Assembly: GCA_005793615.1 (NCBI GenBank) | Contig: SXRI01000318.1 | Coordinates: 1 to 5,967, forward strand | DNA: 5,967 nucleotides | From: Bdellovibrionales bacterium | GTDB lineage: Bacteria; Bdellovibrionota; Bdellovibrionia; Bdellovibrionales; JAMPXM01 | Direction: 5' to 3' | Shown: positions 5,672 to 5,967 of the stretch, piece after piece | How positions within the stretch are numbered: position 1 is the first letter of the stretch | Layout of the letters: every line of letters starts with the position of its first letter | Translations under genes and position numbers: made by a program | The notes under the pieces: model-generated | Database searches by the model: none | Seen by the model: only the letters and a program-made list of their open reading frames with translations | What the model was told of the DNA's origin: nothing

Positions 5672-5862
5672 CTCTTTGAGATGGAAGGCCTTCGTACAGC
5701 GACCGCTGATGTCTATCGACGCTCGACCGCCGAGCTAGGCCGCCGAGGCAGAAAAATGTTGAAATTTTTGACAGAGCGGCGCCTTTGCCGGCGCGGAAGA
5801 CATTGGCTAGCTCGATTCTTCCTGGATTACTAGTACTTTGACAGATAAATTTCTAGCCGGTC
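5672..5862. other. Intergenic region between the antiporter gene and the transposase fragment
   Basis: No gene is supported. Structures visible: palindrome GAAGGCCTTC (5684-5693), hairpin GCTCG-5 nt-CGAGC (5721-5735), AT-rich inverted repeat AAAAAT-6 nt-ATTTTT (5752-5769), inverted arms CGAGCTAGGCC (5731-5741) and GGCTAGCTCG (5805-5814, one-base gap), and a 9-bp direct repeat TTTGACAGA at 5767-5775 and 5837-5845. These may include the terminal part of the adjacent insertion element. Confidence 0.45.
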
Positions 5863-5967
5863 TCACCGAGACTTCTTCGCCGGTTGGTATCTAAATTTTT
5901 TCCGCGCTTTCTTTTTGGTGAAGGTCCAGTTGATGGTGATCTTCTCCTTATTGGCTCGTTTGTTCCA
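5834..5967 (-). mobile_element. Likely end of an IS630-type insertion sequence (continues beyond window)
   Basis: The C-terminal coding end of a transposase is followed by about 27 bases and then a TA dinucleotide (5834-5835), with CTTTGACAGATAAATTTC reading inward. IS630/Tc1-type elements insert at TA, so this is a plausible terminal repeat. The opposite end is outside the window, so the boundary is a guess. Confidence 0.3.
5863..5967 (-). CDS. C-terminal fragment of a probable IS630-family transposase
   Basis: The last 34 codons and a TGA run in from the right edge. The peptide WNKRANKEKITINW, then TFTKKKARKKFRYQPAKKSR, resembles the tail of IS630-type DDE transposases, where a W.FT...AR.K(L/F) segment ends the protein. 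It is strongly basic, as DNA-binding transposase ends often are. The catalytic DDE region would lie outside the window, so whether the gene is intact cannot be judged. It ends about 190 bp past the antiporter stop, in convergent orientation. Confidence 0.5.
   Translation of the reverse strand, partial: WNKRANKEKITINWTFTKKKARKKFRYQPAKKSR

Noticed and set aside
5768..5866. Two TTGACA-like -35 boxes (5768 and 5838)
   Set aside because: At 17-bp spacing the hexamers that follow do not resemble TATAAT, and no plus-strand gene starts downstream within the window.

Overview
The window looks like a compact stretch of a Gram-negative bacterial chromosome of roughly balanced GC content. Four of the six complete or near-complete genes have Sec-type or lipoprotein signal sequences or many membrane helices. 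Clean AAGGAG-type ribosome sites precede most starts. The gene set would suit a delta-proteobacterium or Bdellovibrio-like lineage: a 2-aminomuconate deaminase fusion, a cytochrome b562-like protein, a TRASH-like periplasmic protein and a 'putative Na+/H+ antiporter'. The sequence alone does not prove that assignment.

Layout. Bases 1-1552 (+) encode a fusion. Its N-terminal half resembles the alpha subunit of 2-aminophenol 1,6-dioxygenase (LigB superfamily). A Ser/Thr/Pro linker built from a 12-bp tandem repeat joins it to a C-terminal RidA-family 2-aminomuconate deaminase domain. The frame is open to the left edge, and base 1 is probably the G of the true ATG. This gene converges, with a 13-bp gap, on a two-gene minus-strand unit (3043 to 1566): a secreted beta-lactamase-fold serine hydrolase followed, with an ATGA overlap, by a small Cys-rich lipoprotein. 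The hydrolase ribosome site lies inside a perfect 10-bp inverted repeat, so the leader could fold and hide it.

Upstream of that unit, on the same strand, is a secreted cytochrome b562-like protein (3626-3183) with its own intrinsic terminator (hairpin plus U7 at 3149-3121). A 291-bp spacer with two inverted repeats separates it from a TRASH/YHS-like Cys-rich secreted protein (4304-3918). That gene is divergent from a multi-pass membrane protein of the putative Na+/H+ antiporter family (4349-5671). Only 44 bp separate the two starts, and the candidate -35 box of one overlaps the start codon of the other. The right edge holds the last 34 codons of a minus-strand protein that looks like the C-terminus of an IS630-type transposase, so an insertion element probably borders the antiporter gene.

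How the genes work together. The fusion joins two non-adjacent steps of 2-aminophenol (or related tryptophan/kynurenine-derived) ring degradation: ring cleavage, and deamination of 2-aminomuconate. The other genes point to the cell envelope: a possible heme protein, a possible metal-binding protein, a cation antiporter, a lipoprotein and a hydrolase. No shared pathway can be shown for them from this window.
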